From assembly GCF_007097395.1 (NCBI RefSeq), contig NZ_VKDC01000009.1:62001-126000 (forward strand): 64,000 nucleotides of DNA, read 5' to 3'. The notes under the pieces were generated by a model, which saw nothing but the letters and a program-made list of their open reading frames with translations, did no database searches and had not been told where the DNA came from. The translations under genes and the position numbers were made by a program. The stretch is from Fulvivirga sp. M361. Lineage in GTDB: Bacteria; Bacteroidota; Bacteroidia; Cytophagales; Cyclobacteriaceae. Positions 63,812 to 64,000 of this stretch are shown here, piece after piece; position 1 is the first letter of the stretch, and each line of letters opens with the position of its first letter.

Positions 63812-64000
63812 CCGGGCTGTGAGTTATGATAACCTTGGAACAATCCATAATCTAACGAATATATAATTGTGCCTAAACGCAGTTCTACCTGTAAATCTGG
63901 TAGTTCGCATAAGGATTTTACGGTTTATCTCTATGTTGTTAAATCTTTACTATTCCTTAATACATGAACTAATGCTGGTATGATCCGTTATTTTTGGTAA
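63812..64000. other. Right edge of the window, no gene seen
   Basis: 189 bp after the patatin stop. CCCGG...CCGGG around the stop codon is a weak inverted repeat without a T-run. No ORF longer than a few codons is supported up to the window end. Confidence 0.4.

Noticed and set aside
1-64000. tRNA, rRNA, CRISPR arrays, insertion sequences, prophage genes
   Set aside because: Gaps were read for cloverleaf, direct-repeat/spacer and transposase patterns; none found. Absence is only as good as reading by eye.

Overview
The window looks like chromosomal DNA from a gliding member of the Bacteroidota, most likely order Cytophagales. It is AT-rich. The lineage signals are a GldJ-type gliding lipoprotein, a DUF4175 giant protein, a FecI/FecR/TonB-dependent receptor cascade, LytTR and 7TM-type two-component systems, many lipoproteins with a Cys after a short hydrophobic leader, and almost no Shine-Dalgarno sequences. 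I see no phage, transposon, CRISPR array, tRNA or rRNA.

Left part (1-10 kb): the 3' end of mfd, a LytS/LytTR-type two-component pair, gldJ, a small membrane methyltransferase-like protein, an AraC regulator and a repeat-rich BspA-like (DUF285) surface lipoprotein. From 10.2 to 25.1 kb every gene is on the + strand: a CMD/AhpD-like protein, DUF4175, an RsbW-like ATPase, ybeY, mnmG, a methyltransferase, an Ig-like lipoprotein, a TPR protein, an acyl-CoA synthetase and a small P-loop kinase. This block holds the most striking non-coding signals. Two perfect parS-type palindromes lie between ybeY and mnmG. A 357-bp gene-free, AT-rich stretch at 19.69-20.04 kb carries several DnaA-box-like 9-mers on both strands and a nearly pure A/T end. 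By hand count, base composition goes from C>G to G>C across it. I propose that this is the chromosomal replication origin with its partition sites.

Middle part (25-42 kb): a propeller-amidohydrolase fusion, a HAMP-GAF sensor without output domain, a nitrilase, a second amidohydrolase, YraN, LipB, a DEDD exonuclease, RNase R, a short-chain polyprenyl synthase, and small membrane or lipoproteins.

42.4-49.5 kb is a coherent minus-strand locus: ECF sigma factor, FecR anti-sigma factor, TonB-dependent receptor, beta-propeller phytase and acid-phosphatase-like metallophosphoesterase. It reads as an inducible system to release and take up phosphorus (or phytate-bound metal).

Right part (49.7-64 kb): an OmpR-type two-component pair, DUF3253, DUF429, an S41 protease, a fructosamine-kinase-like gene beside a cystathionine gamma-synthase-like gene, OxyR with both redox cysteines, and a membrane protein/kinase/regulator trio with overlapping genes. 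After these come a receiver-only protein with a destroyed active site and a membrane protein next to a patatin-like phospholipase. The phospholipase reading frame is broken exactly at a T TTT TTA heptamer, so that only a -1 shift restores the GTSAG nucleophile motif. This is either a programmed frameshift or a homopolymer indel, and it is the observation most worth checking together with the origin.
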